Of a stretch of DNA of 64,000 bases, positions 1 to 8,198 are shown one piece after another. Position numbers and translations under genes: made by a program. Positions within the stretch are counted from its first letter, which is position 1, and each line of letters begins with the position of its first letter. Below the pieces are notes generated by a model. The model was not told the origin of the DNA, searched no databases, and worked only from the letters and a program-made list of their open reading frames with translations. This DNA is from Sva-07 sp963743825 (GTDB lineage Bacteria > Actinomycetota > Acidimicrobiia > Acidimicrobiales > Ilumatobacteraceae): NCBI GenBank assembly GCA_963743825.1, contig CAVURC010000011.1, positions 62,001-126,000 on the forward strand, read 5' to 3'.

Positions 1-603
1 CCACCGCTCCAGCCGTTCGAGTCCGTCGAGGTCGAGGTCGTTGGTGGGCTCATCGAGCAGGAAGACGTCGTACCGCGACAGCAGCAGCGACGCGAGCGAA
101 CTGCGGGCCGCTTCGCCACCCGACAGCGTGGCGGTCGGCTGATCGAGCAACACCGGGTCGAGCCCGAGTTCTGCCCATGTCTCGCCGACACGCGCCTCGA
201 AGTCGGCGGCCCCGAGCGCCAGCCAGCGCTCGAGTGCATCCGAGTAACGGTCGTCGGAGCCCGCGTCCCCGGCCGCGAGCGCCTCCAATGCAGTGTCGAG
301 TTCGATCTGTGCGGCGAGCACCCCGGTTCGGCGCCCGAGGAATCCCAGCACCGTTTCCGTGATGGAACGCTCCGGCTCCTGGGGCAGCAGGCCGACGGTG
401 GCGGCCTGGGGGCTCGCCTCGACCGACCCGCTGTCGAGGGCGACCGATCCACAGAGCGCACCGAGCAGCGTCGACTTGCCAACCCCGTTGGGGCCGATCA
501 GACCGACGCGGTGGCCGGGTGCGAGAACGAGATCGACTGCGTCGAGCACGACGAGGGGACCTCTGACGACAGTGAGTTGACGGGCAATGAGCGACGCGGC
601 CAT
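1..603 (-). CDS. ABC-F family ATP-binding protein, N-terminal part (cut by window edge)
   Basis: The first 201 residues of a soluble tandem-ATPase ABC protein without membrane segments, the ABC-F (EttA/Uup/Vga-like) type that acts on ribosomes. The first nucleotide-binding domain is complete: Walker A GPNGVGKST near residue 38, signature LSGGEAARSS near 160, and Walker B LLDEPTNDLDLDG close to the window edge; the EPTNDLD form is typical of ABC-F. The linker and second ATPase domain lie outside. The ATG at 603 opens directly onto the first beta strand. It is divergent from the helicase at 891, with palindrome-rich DNA between. Whether it is a housekeeping translation factor or an antibiotic-resistance member cannot be told from this half. 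Confidence 0.85.
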   Translation of the reverse strand, partial: MAASLIARQLTVVRGPLVVLDAVDLVLAPGHRVGLIGPNGVGKSTLLGALCGSVALDSGSVEASPQAATVGLLPQEPERSITETVLGFLGRRTGVLAAQIELDTALEALAAGDAGSDDRYSDALERWLALGAADFEARVGETWAELGLDPVLLDQPTATLSGGEAARSSLASLLLSRYDVFLLDEPTNDLDLDGLERLERW

Positions 604-705
604 GACGGCACCTCCAAACGAGAACGGACGGTGGGACGGCTCACTGGTCGGTCATCGCCCCTCACGGTACCCCCTCCCCCACGTCAACCCCTTCCCGAAT
701 TCCTT

Positions 706-832
706 CCCGAAAAATGCGGGAGGATGCCCGCCCAGTGCACAAACGAGCGCACATTTCGGAACGCAGGCCCCAGCCACTGCGAAATGTGCGCCGAGATGTG
801 CACCTGGCGCACACCTCAGCGCATTTTTCGGG
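706..832. repeat. Nested inverted repeats between divergent genes
   Basis: The 287 bases between the ABC-F gene and the helicase contain nested dyads. The outer arms CCCGAAAAATGCG (706-718) and CGCATTTTTCGGG (820-832) are a perfect 13-base inverted repeat. Inside lie GCGCACATTTCG (747-758) and its perfect complement (780-791). A further pair, GTGCGCC (786-792) and GGCGCAC (806-812), overlaps the second arm. I see no convincing gene here. The structure may be a stacked operator or a foldback element; it sits where both divergent promoters should be. Confidence 0.65.
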
Positions 833-890
833 GGTCGGAGGTCGGAGTTGGTTGGGGGTGGGGGGTCTCGGCGCCAGACTCGGGGGGCCG

Positions 891-2582
891 ATGCCGACCG
901 TGACCCTGCGCCCCTGGCAACGCGCCGCCTACGAGCAGTTCCGGGCGAGCACCCACCCCGATTTCCTCGCCGTGGCCACGCCGGGCGCCGGGAAGACGAC
1001 CTTCGCGTTGGCCTGTGCCCGAGCCGTCCTCGCCGACGAACCGCGCACACTCGTCGTCGTCGCCCCGACCAGCCACCTCAAGGTGCAGTGGTCGCTCGCG
1101 GCCCACCGGCTCGGCCTCCAACTCGACCCCGACTGGAGCCCCGCTGACGGCCTGGCCCGTGACGTGCACGGGCTCGTGACCACCTACCAGCAGATTGCCA
1201 CCGGCAACACCGCGGCCAAACTCGCAGGGCTGTCGGCCAACGGTTTCGTGATCCTCGACGAGATCCACCACGCCGGCCACGACAAGGCGTGGGGCGACAG
1301 CATCCGAGTCGCGTTCGGCCATGCAGCGCGACGGCTCTCGCTGTCGGGCACGCCATTTCGCAGCGACGCCATCCAGATCCCCTTCGTTCGCTACGACGCC
1401 ACCGGTGAAGGCGACCAGGCCCACGCCGACTTCACCTACGGCTATGCCGACGCGTTGCGCGACGGCGGGGTGGTGCGTCCCGTCTACTTCCCTCGGGTCG
1501 ACGGCGACATGGAGTGGACGACCGCATCGGGCGACGTGATCAACGCCAACTTCCAGGACGAGTTGACCAAGGACCAGATGTCGATGCGCCTGCGGACCGC
1601 GCTCAGCCTCGAAGGCGAGTGGATGCCGAGCGTGATGGCGCGCGCCAACGAACAACTCCGGGCAATCCGACACGAGCATCGTGAGGCCGGCGGACTCGTC
1701 ATTGCGATCGATCAGGATCACGCACAGGGAATCGCCCGCCTGCTGCGTGACCGCTTCGGCGTGCCGGCCGACGTCGTGATCAGCGACGACCCGACGGCAT
1801 CGAAGAAGATCGCCGAGTTCAGCCACAACGATCGGCCGTGGCTCGTCGCCGTACGGATGGTGTCGGAGGGCGTCGACATTCCCCGCCTCCGTGTCGGCGT
1901 GTTCGCCACGACCACCTCGACCGAGCTGTTCTTCCGTCAGGCCGTCGGCCGTTTCGTGCGCTGGCAATCGGGCCGTCCCAGCCAGAAGGCCTACGTCTAC
2001 ATCCCCGACGATCCGAGGCTGCGCACGCATGCGTTCGAGATCGCCGAGGCCCGCCGCCACATCCTGCGCCCACCCGGCAGCGACGACGACGGCGACGATT
2101 TCGCCGTCGACGGTGGCCTCGACGACCAGGTCCACCCCGATGACGCAGCCGAACAGCTGACGCTGTTCTCCGTCGTTTCCTCGACGGCAACCGACATCAC
2201 GGTGCACACGGTCACCGAGGACGGTGTGCGCTACGAGCCGCTCTTCGATCTCACGGTGGCCCGCTACGACGACGACATCGAGATCCCCGAACCCAGCTTC
2301 GTGGCAGACCCGAGTCTCAGCCTCGACCTCCCCGAGGTGCCAACCGCGGCCGGGCTCGTGCCGAGCGGCTCGCTCAGCGTCGCCGAACGCAAGGACGATC
2401 TGCGTACCCGCAACGCCCACGTGGCCAAACGCCTTGTCGACATCACCGGTTGGGGGCACGCCAAGGTGCAGGGCGAGATGAACCGGCTCGCCGGCGTCAC
2501 GCGCGTGGCCACCGCCACGACCGAGCAGCTCGAACGACGTCTGCGCTACTCCGAGAGCTGGCTGCGCAAGCTCCAGCGCTGA
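891..2582 (+). CDS. Superfamily 2 DEAD/DEAH-type helicase
   Basis: A 563-residue SF2 helicase. Visible motifs are Walker A (TPGAGKTT, about residue 27), the DEIHH Walker B box, SGTPFRSD (motif III) and QAVGRFVRW (motif VI, arginine finger), so both RecA-like lobes are present. It is close to the ResIII/RadD-like group that unwinds or translocates on nucleic acid. After about residue 400 an acidic, low-complexity stretch leads to a small C-terminal helical region. The frame stays open upstream to 714, but that part runs through palindromic DNA and lacks conserved sequence, so the ATG at 891, just before LRPWQRAAYEQF, is chosen. No restriction-modification or other defence gene adjoins it, so its substrate is unknown. 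Confidence 0.82.
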   Translation: MPTVTLRPWQRAAYEQFRASTHPDFLAVATPGAGKTTFALACARAVLADEPRTLVVVAPTSHLKVQWSLAAHRLGLQLDPDWSPADGLARDVHGLVTTYQQIATGNTAAKLAGLSANGFVILDEIHHAGHDKAWGDSIRVAFGHAARRLSLSGTPFRSDAIQIPFVRYDATGEGDQAHADFTYGYADALRDGGVVRPVYFPRVDGDMEWTTASGDVINANFQDELTKDQMSMRLRTALSLEGEWMPSVMARANEQLRAIRHEHREAGGLVIAIDQDHAQGIARLLRDRFGVPADVVISDDPTASKKIAEFSHNDRPWLVAVRMVSEGVDIPRLRVGVFATTTSTELFFRQAVGRFVRWQSGRPSQKAYVYIPDDPRLRTHAFEIAEARRHILRPPGSDDDGDDFAVDGGLDDQVHPDDAAEQLTLFSVVSSTATDITVHTVTEDGVRYEPLFDLTVARYDDDIEIPEPSFVADPSLSLDLPEVPTAAGLVPSGSLSVAERKDDLRTRNAHVAKRLVDITGWGHAKVQGEMNRLAGVTRVATATTEQLERRLRYSESWLRKLQR

Positions 2583-2668
2583 CTGTTCCCGATGGTGTCC
2601 GCACCACGGTGACCGGCCCAGCGCGACGGGGCGGGCGGGGCGACCGGCGGCGCCGATAGGCTCGTCGC

Positions 2669-3328
2669 ATGCCTGCGAGCGGTGAGCACCATCCCGCCTT
2701 CGAGGAGTACTGCGAGTGCATCTTCGAGCTGCACGAGGACGATGTCGACGTCATCCAGGCCCGAATCGCCGAGCGGCTCCACGTGTCGCGCCCCGCGGTG
2801 AGCGAGATGATGAAACGCCTCGAGGCCGAGGGTCTGATCACGTCCGACGACGGCATCCGACTCACCGACGACGGTCGTCGTCTCGGTGAGCGCGTCGTGC
2901 GCCGTCACCGTCTCGCCGAAGTGTTCCTGACCGAGGTGCTCAAGTTGTCGTGGGCCGAGGCGCACCACGAGGCGGGCAAGTGGGAGCACATCATGAGCGA
3001 CTCCGTCGAGCGGGCGCTCAACGACCTGCTGGGCGAACCGACCACGTGTCCGCACGGCAATCCGATCCCCGGCTCCGACTACGAGGCGCCCGACTCTGCA
3101 CCCCTGTCCGATGTAGCGGTCGGCAACGCGTTCACCGTCCGGCGGATCACCGAGGAGCTGGAGTTCGAACCGGGTCTGCTCGAGTTCCTCGAGGCGTCCG
3201 CGATCCAGCCCGGGAACCGCGGCATCGTCACGGCGGCATCTCCCGATGGCACGCTCACCGTCGAGATCGACGGCCGTCATGTCGGGGTGGGCTCGTTCGC
3301 CAGTGAACGCATCCTGGTCACTTCGTGA
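2669..3328 (+). CDS. DtxR/MntR-family metal-dependent transcriptional repressor
   Basis: A 219-residue DtxR-family regulator, close to the usual 226-230. The N-terminal winged helix (residues about 10-65, with RPAVSEMMKRLE as recognition helix), the dimerisation/metal domain and a C-terminal SH3-like (FeoA-like) domain are all present. Metal ligands resembling DtxR His79, Glu83, His98, Glu105 and His106 are visible in RHRLAE, AHHEA and KWEHIMS. The position of DtxR Cys102 is Gly here, and the N-terminal ligand region reads FEEYCE, more like MntR. Whether it senses Fe(II) or Mn(II) is therefore open. Its stop overlaps the GTG of the next lipoprotein gene. An iron-uptake gene with a palindromic operator lies at 63 kb. 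Confidence 0.88.
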   Translation: MPASGEHHPAFEEYCECIFELHEDDVDVIQARIAERLHVSRPAVSEMMKRLEAEGLITSDDGIRLTDDGRRLGERVVRRHRLAEVFLTEVLKLSWAEAHHEAGKWEHIMSDSVERALNDLLGEPTTCPHGNPIPGSDYEAPDSAPLSDVAVGNAFTVRRITEELEFEPGLLEFLEASAIQPGNRGIVTAASPDGTLTVEIDGRHVGVGSFASERILVTS

Positions 3329-3771
3329 AGCCGGCGCGCCGCGGGTTGCTCGCTGCCGCCGTGGTCTCGGCGTTGGTGATGTCGGCCTGCGCCGACACCG
3401 TCGTGGAGGTCGATTCCGACACGCCGTCCGACGGCACCGACGCCAACGGGTCGGTCGAGACCGTGACGACCACGACGTTGCCGATCGTCGGCACCACGGC
3501 TGAACTGCTCGCAGAGTTGGCCACCGAGATGAGCCGACTGAGCGCGCAGATCGCCGCCGAGGGCGACGAACAGGCGACCCTGCGCCGGATCGAGGCGATC
3601 TGGTTGGCGGCACGACCGGATGTCGAATCCACCCGCCGTGACATCTCGGGCGGCATCCAGACGACCGTCGACATGGCCCGCAACGCCGTGGTCAGGATTC
3701 GTCCGGCCGACGCCGACAAGGCGTTCAAGATCCTCACCGACCTCGTCGACCGCTACACCGGCGACGGCTGA
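3325..3771 (+). CDS. Putative lipoprotein of unknown function
   Basis: A 148-residue exported protein with a short basic start (MKPARRG), a hydrophobic stretch and a lipobox-like VMSAC ending near residue 22. The mature part begins with an acidic, Thr/Ser-rich linker and continues as an amphipathic helical region; no catalytic motif or family is recognised. The GTG start overlaps the repressor stop by four bases (GTGA), so the two are probably translationally coupled, which may mean the regulator and the lipoprotein share metal-responsive control. Its stop is followed by a strong bidirectional hairpin. Confidence 0.7.
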   Translation: MKPARRGLLAAAVVSALVMSACADTVVEVDSDTPSDGTDANGSVETVTTTTLPIVGTTAELLAELATEMSRLSAQIAAEGDEQATLRRIEAIWLAARPDVESTRRDISGGIQTTVDMARNAVVRIRPADADKAFKILTDLVDRYTGDG

Positions 3772-3790
3772 CGATCCTGCACGAAGGGAA

Positions 3791-3823
3791 CCTTGCAACC
3801 GGGGTCTGACCCCTGTTGCAAGG
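3791..3823. terminator. Bidirectional hairpin between convergent genes
   Basis: A near-perfect 33-base palindrome: CCTTGCAAC pairs with GTTGCAAGG outside and GGGGTC with GACCCC inside, with one C/T mismatch and a one-base loop. It fills the gap between two converging genes, starting 19 bases after one stop and ending next to the other. No T-run follows on either strand, as is usual in high-GC actinobacteria. Confidence 0.75.
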
Positions 3824-5968
3824 TCAGCGGAGCGGTTCGGGGAGCTCGTCGGCGTGCACGATGCTCAGGCGTTGCGTGGGACGGGTGAGCGCCACGTACA
3901 ACGATCGCATGCCGTGCTCGTGATCGGCAACGATTCGGGCCGGCTCGACGACGACGACCGCATCGAGTTCGAGACCCTTCACGACACTCACGGGGACGAG
4001 TGTGACGCCCTCGTCGAGCCCGGTGCGGGTGGCCGTACCGTGGTTGACACCGACCGCGGTGAGGTGTTCGGAGAGATCGTCGATCATCGAATCGGGAGCG
4101 ATGACACCGAGGCTTCCGTCCGGAATGGTCGCCGTGATCGAGCGGACCTCGTCGGCGACCGCCCGCGCCAGCTGATCTGGCGAGTCCGCACGCACGATCA
4201 CCGGCTGCGCATCGCCGACACGAACTGACACCGGCGAACGCAACGTCGGTGTGGCGACCGCCATCACCCTGTTTGCGAGTTCCATGATCTGGCCGGGGAT
4301 GCGGTAGCCGACCGACAGCCCGATGATCCGTGACGGCTTGCGATCGGGAAGGTGGTCGAGCACGTCGTCCCAGTCGGTCGGAGCGAGCGGCCCGGTTGCC
4401 TGCGCGAGGTCGCCGACGATCGTCATGGCTCCGTTGAGAGATCGGCGAGTGGCCATCTTGAGCTGCATCGGTGTGAGGTCCTGGACCTCGTCGATGACGA
4501 TGTGACCGTACGTGCGAATCTCGTCGGCCTCGTCGATCTTGCCGTTACGACCGGGCTTGGGGCCGAGCACGTCGCGGGCGTCGTCGAGCAGGGCGACATC
4601 GGCCGGAGTCCACCGCACGTCGTCGACCGACTCCGAACGAGGACGAAACAGCGCCAACGCCTCGGATTCGTCGAGCACCCCGCGAGCGGCGAGCTTGAGC
4701 AACGCCTTCGACCCGAACAGGTCGTGCAGGAGTTGCGCCGGCGTGAGCAGCGGCCACATCCGGTCGAGTGCCTCGCGGATCTCCGGAGTTCCCCGGAGGG
4801 TGTCCTTCACCGACAGCGGACCGATCTCCGGGTCGTGGAAGCTCGCGGCGAGCGCCGACCACAGCTCGTTCTCGACGAACTTGCGTCCGCTGTTGTGGCG
4901 GCGGAAGCGACGACGAGCAGCCTTGACGATCCGCGCCGACTCCTCGGATCGCAACCGGACGTACCCGGTGCGGAACGGGATGACGAGGTCGTCGCGCAGC
5001 GGTCGTTCACGGTCGTCGATCGCCTGATCGATGACGTCGGACATCCGCACGTCACCTTTGAGACGAGCCGCGGTCGGGCTGTCGGCGCTCGCCCGGTCGT
5101 CGGGTCGCAGGAACTGCACGCCCGGAACGAGGTCGGACAACACCACCTGCTCGACACCGGCCTCGCCGAGCGACGGCAGCACCCGCTCGATGTAGCGCAG
5201 GAACACCCGGTTCGGGCCGATCACCAACACGCCCTGGTCTTCCAACGGGAAGCGGTGGGTGTAGAGCAGGTAGGCAGCTCGGTGGAGCGCAACGACGGTC
5301 TTGCCGGTGCCGGGTCCGCCCTGGACCACGAGCACGCCGTGTTGCGGCGACCGAATGATCTCGTCCTGTTCGCCCTGGATCGTCGCGACGATGTCGCCGA
5401 GCGTGCCGGTTCGGCCTCGTTCGAGTGCCGCCAGCAGGGTCGAATAGCCCCGCAGCCCCTCGGGGCCGGACGTCGAGGTACCGTCGAGGCCCTCGTCGTG
5501 GCCGAGTCCGAGATGGCCGTCACCGAACAGTTCGTCCTCGACGCCGAGCAAGCGCTGCCCTTCGACGGCGAAGTGGCGTCGTCGGACGAGCCCCATCGCG
5601 TTGCGGCCGGTCGCACGGTAGAACGGCTCGGCGACCGGCGCCCGCCAGTCGACCACCACCGGCTCGCGGTCCACGTCGGCGACGGCCAGACGGCCGATGT
5701 GGAAGCTCTCGACCGCGTCGGGGGATTCCGTCAACCGATCGATCCGTCCGAACACCAGTGACGAGCCACCGAGATCGAGGTCGGCCAGACGCTTGAGCAA
5801 CGCCTCGTCGAACGCATTGCGCTCGAAACGAGCCTGGAAGGTGCCGCCGAGATCGGCCTCGTTGAGGTCACGGAGCCGCCAGGCGTGCTCGCGGCTGACG
5901 CGCAGACACTCGTACGCGTGGTCGATGTAGGCCTGTTCGTCAGCGAGATCGGGGTGCTGCTGGGTCAT
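3824..5968 (-). CDS. helD: HelD-type UvrD-like helicase / RNA polymerase recycling factor
   Basis: A 714-residue superfamily 1 protein of the HelD type. HelD binds RNA polymerase and uses ATP to release it from stalled complexes or DNA. The N-terminal helical arm (about 1-100) is followed by the diagnostic VVDWRAPVAEPFYRATG segment, Walker A GGPGTGKTVVALHRAAYLLY near residue 215, Walker B VIDEVQDLTPMQ, and a C-terminal VVKGLELDAVVVVEP / YVALTRPTQRL block. Length matches actinobacterial HelD. It is divergent from hemE across 190 bases that hold direct and inverted repeats. A general DNA helicase IV-like role is the alternative but fits the motifs less well. Confidence 0.87.
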   Translation of the reverse strand: MTQQHPDLADEQAYIDHAYECLRVSREHAWRLRDLNEADLGGTFQARFERNAFDEALLKRLADLDLGGSSLVFGRIDRLTESPDAVESFHIGRLAVADVDREPVVVDWRAPVAEPFYRATGRNAMGLVRRRHFAVEGQRLLGVEDELFGDGHLGLGHDEGLDGTSTSGPEGLRGYSTLLAALERGRTGTLGDIVATIQGEQDEIIRSPQHGVLVVQGGPGTGKTVVALHRAAYLLYTHRFPLEDQGVLVIGPNRVFLRYIERVLPSLGEAGVEQVVLSDLVPGVQFLRPDDRASADSPTAARLKGDVRMSDVIDQAIDDRERPLRDDLVIPFRTGYVRLRSEESARIVKAARRRFRRHNSGRKFVENELWSALAASFHDPEIGPLSVKDTLRGTPEIREALDRMWPLLTPAQLLHDLFGSKALLKLAARGVLDESEALALFRPRSESVDDVRWTPADVALLDDARDVLGPKPGRNGKIDEADEIRTYGHIVIDEVQDLTPMQLKMATRRSLNGAMTIVGDLAQATGPLAPTDWDDVLDHLPDRKPSRIIGLSVGYRIPGQIMELANRVMAVATPTLRSPVSVRVGDAQPVIVRADSPDQLARAVADEVRSITATIPDGSLGVIAPDSMIDDLSEHLTAVGVNHGTATRTGLDEGVTLVPVSVVKGLELDAVVVVEPARIVADHEHGMRSLYVALTRPTQRLSIVHADELPEPLR

Positions 5969-5988
5969 AACGGGTCACGAAATGCTAT

Positions 5989-6096
5989 CGGCGCCAGCTC
6001 GACACACGCCGCGGCGCCAGCTCGACTCACGACACCTCCCCCCAACCGTTTGCGTGACACATCTGTTGGCCCGCCCCAACCGAACTGTCACGCAAA
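5989..6096. repeat. Direct and inverted repeats in the helD-hemE divergent region
   Basis: Two 20-base direct repeats, CGGCGCCAGCTCGACACACG at 5989-6008 and the same with one change at 6012-6031, lie 23 bases apart. They are followed by a perfect inverted repeat TTTGCGTGACA (6049-6059) / TGTCACGCAAA (6086-6096). They occupy the shared promoter region of two divergent genes and are good operator candidates. Nothing else was recognised in this gap. Confidence 0.55.
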
Positions 6097-6160
6097 GGAG
6101 GGTCGAGCGGGGTGATCATGCGGCATACGACCTCACGGACCCGGCGGTAGCGTGACGCCG

Positions 6161-7249
6161 ATGAACACGGCCCTGGAGCAGCACGACGCACCCGCCACGA
6201 GCGGCGCCGGCGCATTCATGGCGGCGGCGCACGGTGTGCGCGGCCCGCACACGCCGGTGTGGTTCATGCGCCAGGCCGGACGATCGCTTCCCGAGTACCG
6301 CGCCATTCGTGGCGAGGGCTCGATCCTCGATGCCATCAAGCAGCCCGAGTTGGCCGCCGAGATCACGATGCAGCCCGTGCGTCGATACGGCGTCGATGCG
6401 GCGGTGCTCTACAGCGACATCGTCGTGGCCCCCCACGCAGTCGGATTCGGCATCGACGTTGCGCCGGGTACCGGCCCGGTCGCCGAGCATCCGCTGCGTT
6501 CGAGCAACGACGTCGAGCGACTCCGCCCACTCGAGTTCGACGACATCGACTACGTCATCGCCACCGTCGAACGCCTCGTCGCCGAGCTCGACGTGCCGCT
6601 CCTCGCGTTCGCCGGGGCGCCGTTCACGGTCGCCAGTTACCTCATCGAGGGACGACCGAGCAAGGACTACCGTCACACCAAGGCCTTGATCCACACCGAC
6701 GAAGTGCTCTGGCACGACGTGATGGAACGTCTCGCCGAATCGGCGATCACGTTCATCGATGCCCAGCTCTCGCACGGCGCCGCGGCGTTCCAGCTGTTCG
6801 ATTCGTGGGCCGGATCGCTCAGCCGTCGCGACTACGACCGTTACGTGCTCCCCCACTCACGCCACGTGTTCCGTGAGCTCGAGCGCCGCCACCCCGGGAC
6901 GCCCGGGATCCACTTCGGCATCGGCTGCGACCACCTCCTCGAATCGATGCACGAGGCCGGCCCGACGGTGATGGGCCTCGACTGGCGAACCCGCATCCGT
7001 GATGCCCGCGGGCGCCTCGGCGACCAAGTGGTCGTCCAGGGCAACCTCGACCCGGCCCTCGTACTCGCCGGCGTGCAGCCCGCGCTCGATGGCACCGATC
7101 AGGTCCTGCGTGACAACGAACTCGCCGATGGCACCCAGCATCCGGGCCACATCTTCAACCTCGGCCACGGCGTCAATCCCGAGACCGATCCGGGTGTGCT
7201 GCAGGCCGTCGTCGATCTGGTCCACGAGCGCACGACCGTCACGCCATGA
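6161..7249 (+). CDS. hemE: Uroporphyrinogen III decarboxylase
   Basis: Converts uroporphyrinogen III to coproporphyrinogen III in the cytosol. The 362-residue protein has the family landmarks: WFMRQAGRSLPEYR near residue 35 (substrate-binding arginines), the downstream YSDI region with its Asp, and GNLDP and HIFNLGHGV near the C-terminus. A GTG nine bases upstream (6152) is an alternative start; neither has a strong Shine-Dalgarno site. The stop overlaps the hemH start by ATGA, heading an apparent haem operon hemE-hemH-hemY. Confidence 0.95.
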   Translation: MNTALEQHDAPATSGAGAFMAAAHGVRGPHTPVWFMRQAGRSLPEYRAIRGEGSILDAIKQPELAAEITMQPVRRYGVDAAVLYSDIVVAPHAVGFGIDVAPGTGPVAEHPLRSSNDVERLRPLEFDDIDYVIATVERLVAELDVPLLAFAGAPFTVASYLIEGRPSKDYRHTKALIHTDEVLWHDVMERLAESAITFIDAQLSHGAAAFQLFDSWAGSLSRRDYDRYVLPHSRHVFRELERRHPGTPGIHFGIGCDHLLESMHEAGPTVMGLDWRTRIRDARGRLGDQVVVQGNLDPALVLAGVQPALDGTDQVLRDNELADGTQHPGHIFNLGHGVNPETDPGVLQAVVDLVHERTTVTP

Positions 7250-8193
7250 GCGCCGCCGGACCCGACGTCGCTGTGCTCCTGATGGCCTACGGGACGCCGC
7301 GCCACGTCGACGAGATCGAGCCCTACTACACCGACATCCGTCGTGGGCGCCCGCCGACGCCCGAGGCCCTGGCCGACCTGACCGCGCGCTACGCAGCCAT
7401 CGGGGGCGTGTCGCCGCTCGCGCAGCTCACCGAGGCGCAGCGCGTCGGGCTCCAGGCAGCGCTCGACGCCGCCGTTCCCGGCCGATTCCACGTGGCGCTC
7501 GGCCTCAAGCACGCCGATCCGAAGGTGGAAGTCGCCGCGGGTCGACTCGCCGACGACGGGTTCGACACCATCGTCGGCCTGGTGCTCGCACCTCACTACT
7601 CGTCGTACTCAGTCGGCCAGTACCTCGATCGCACCCGCCAGGGTGTGGTCGACGTCGGTGGGTCGGCGCGGGTGGTCGGCATCGACAGTTGGGCGGTCGA
7701 GCCGGCGTTCATCTCGTTCCTGGCCGACGATCTCGCCGCCCGCATCAGCGCGATGCGCGAACGAACCGGTGGCCGGGTGCGGGTGCTCTTCACCGCGCAC
7801 TCACTGCCGGAGAGGATCATCGCCGCAGGTGATCCGTATCCGGACGAACTGCGGTCGACGGCAGAAGCGGTCGCCGCATCGGTCGGCATCACGGAGGGCG
7901 ACGACTGGCAGATCGCGTGGCAGTCCGCCGGCCGCACTCCCGAGCCATGGATCGGCCCCGACATCCTCGCCGTCATCGACGAACTGGGTGAGGACGCCGA
8001 CGTCGCGGGCGTGATCGTGTGCGCCTGTGGGTTCGTGGCCGACCACCTCGAAGTGCTCTACGACCTCGACATCGAAGCAGCCCGACGCGCCGAGACGCGG
8101 GGCTTGGCCTTCGACCGCACGGCATGCGTCAACGACGACCCGACGATCATGGCAGCACTCGCAGCGCGGGTGATGGCCGCCGCCGAGGGTTGA
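7246..8193 (+). CDS. hemH: Ferrochelatase (probably coproporphyrin ferrochelatase)
   Basis: Inserts Fe(II) into the porphyrin. The 315-residue protein has FTAHSLPERII with the metal-binding His and the later FVADHLEVLYDLDIEA with the conserved Glu. In actinobacteria this enzyme normally acts on coproporphyrin III (CpfC), with HemY before it and HemQ after it. The neighbours agree with that route, although no hemQ is in the window. It overlaps hemE by four bases and is followed after five bases by hemY. Confidence 0.94.
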   Translation: MSAAGPDVAVLLMAYGTPRHVDEIEPYYTDIRRGRPPTPEALADLTARYAAIGGVSPLAQLTEAQRVGLQAALDAAVPGRFHVALGLKHADPKVEVAAGRLADDGFDTIVGLVLAPHYSSYSVGQYLDRTRQGVVDVGGSARVVGIDSWAVEPAFISFLADDLAARISAMRERTGGRVRVLFTAHSLPERIIAAGDPYPDELRSTAEAVAASVGITEGDDWQIAWQSAGRTPEPWIGPDILAVIDELGEDADVAGVIVCACGFVADHLEVLYDLDIEAARRAETRGLAFDRTACVNDDPTIMAALAARVMAAAEG

Positions 8194-8198
8194 GCACC

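Noticed and set aside
604..890. Small genes in the gap before the SF2 helicase
   Set aside because: Frames exist in several phases but lack ribosome sites and conserved sequence; the region is dominated by palindromes.
816..2459. Long minus-strand open frame opposite the SF2 helicase
   Set aside because: High-GC third positions keep antisense frames open; it has no recognisable domain and lies exactly opposite a helicase with all its motifs.
4352..5761. Long plus-strand open frame opposite helD
   Set aside because: Antisense of a well-conserved gene, no domain, composition of a codon-bias shadow.
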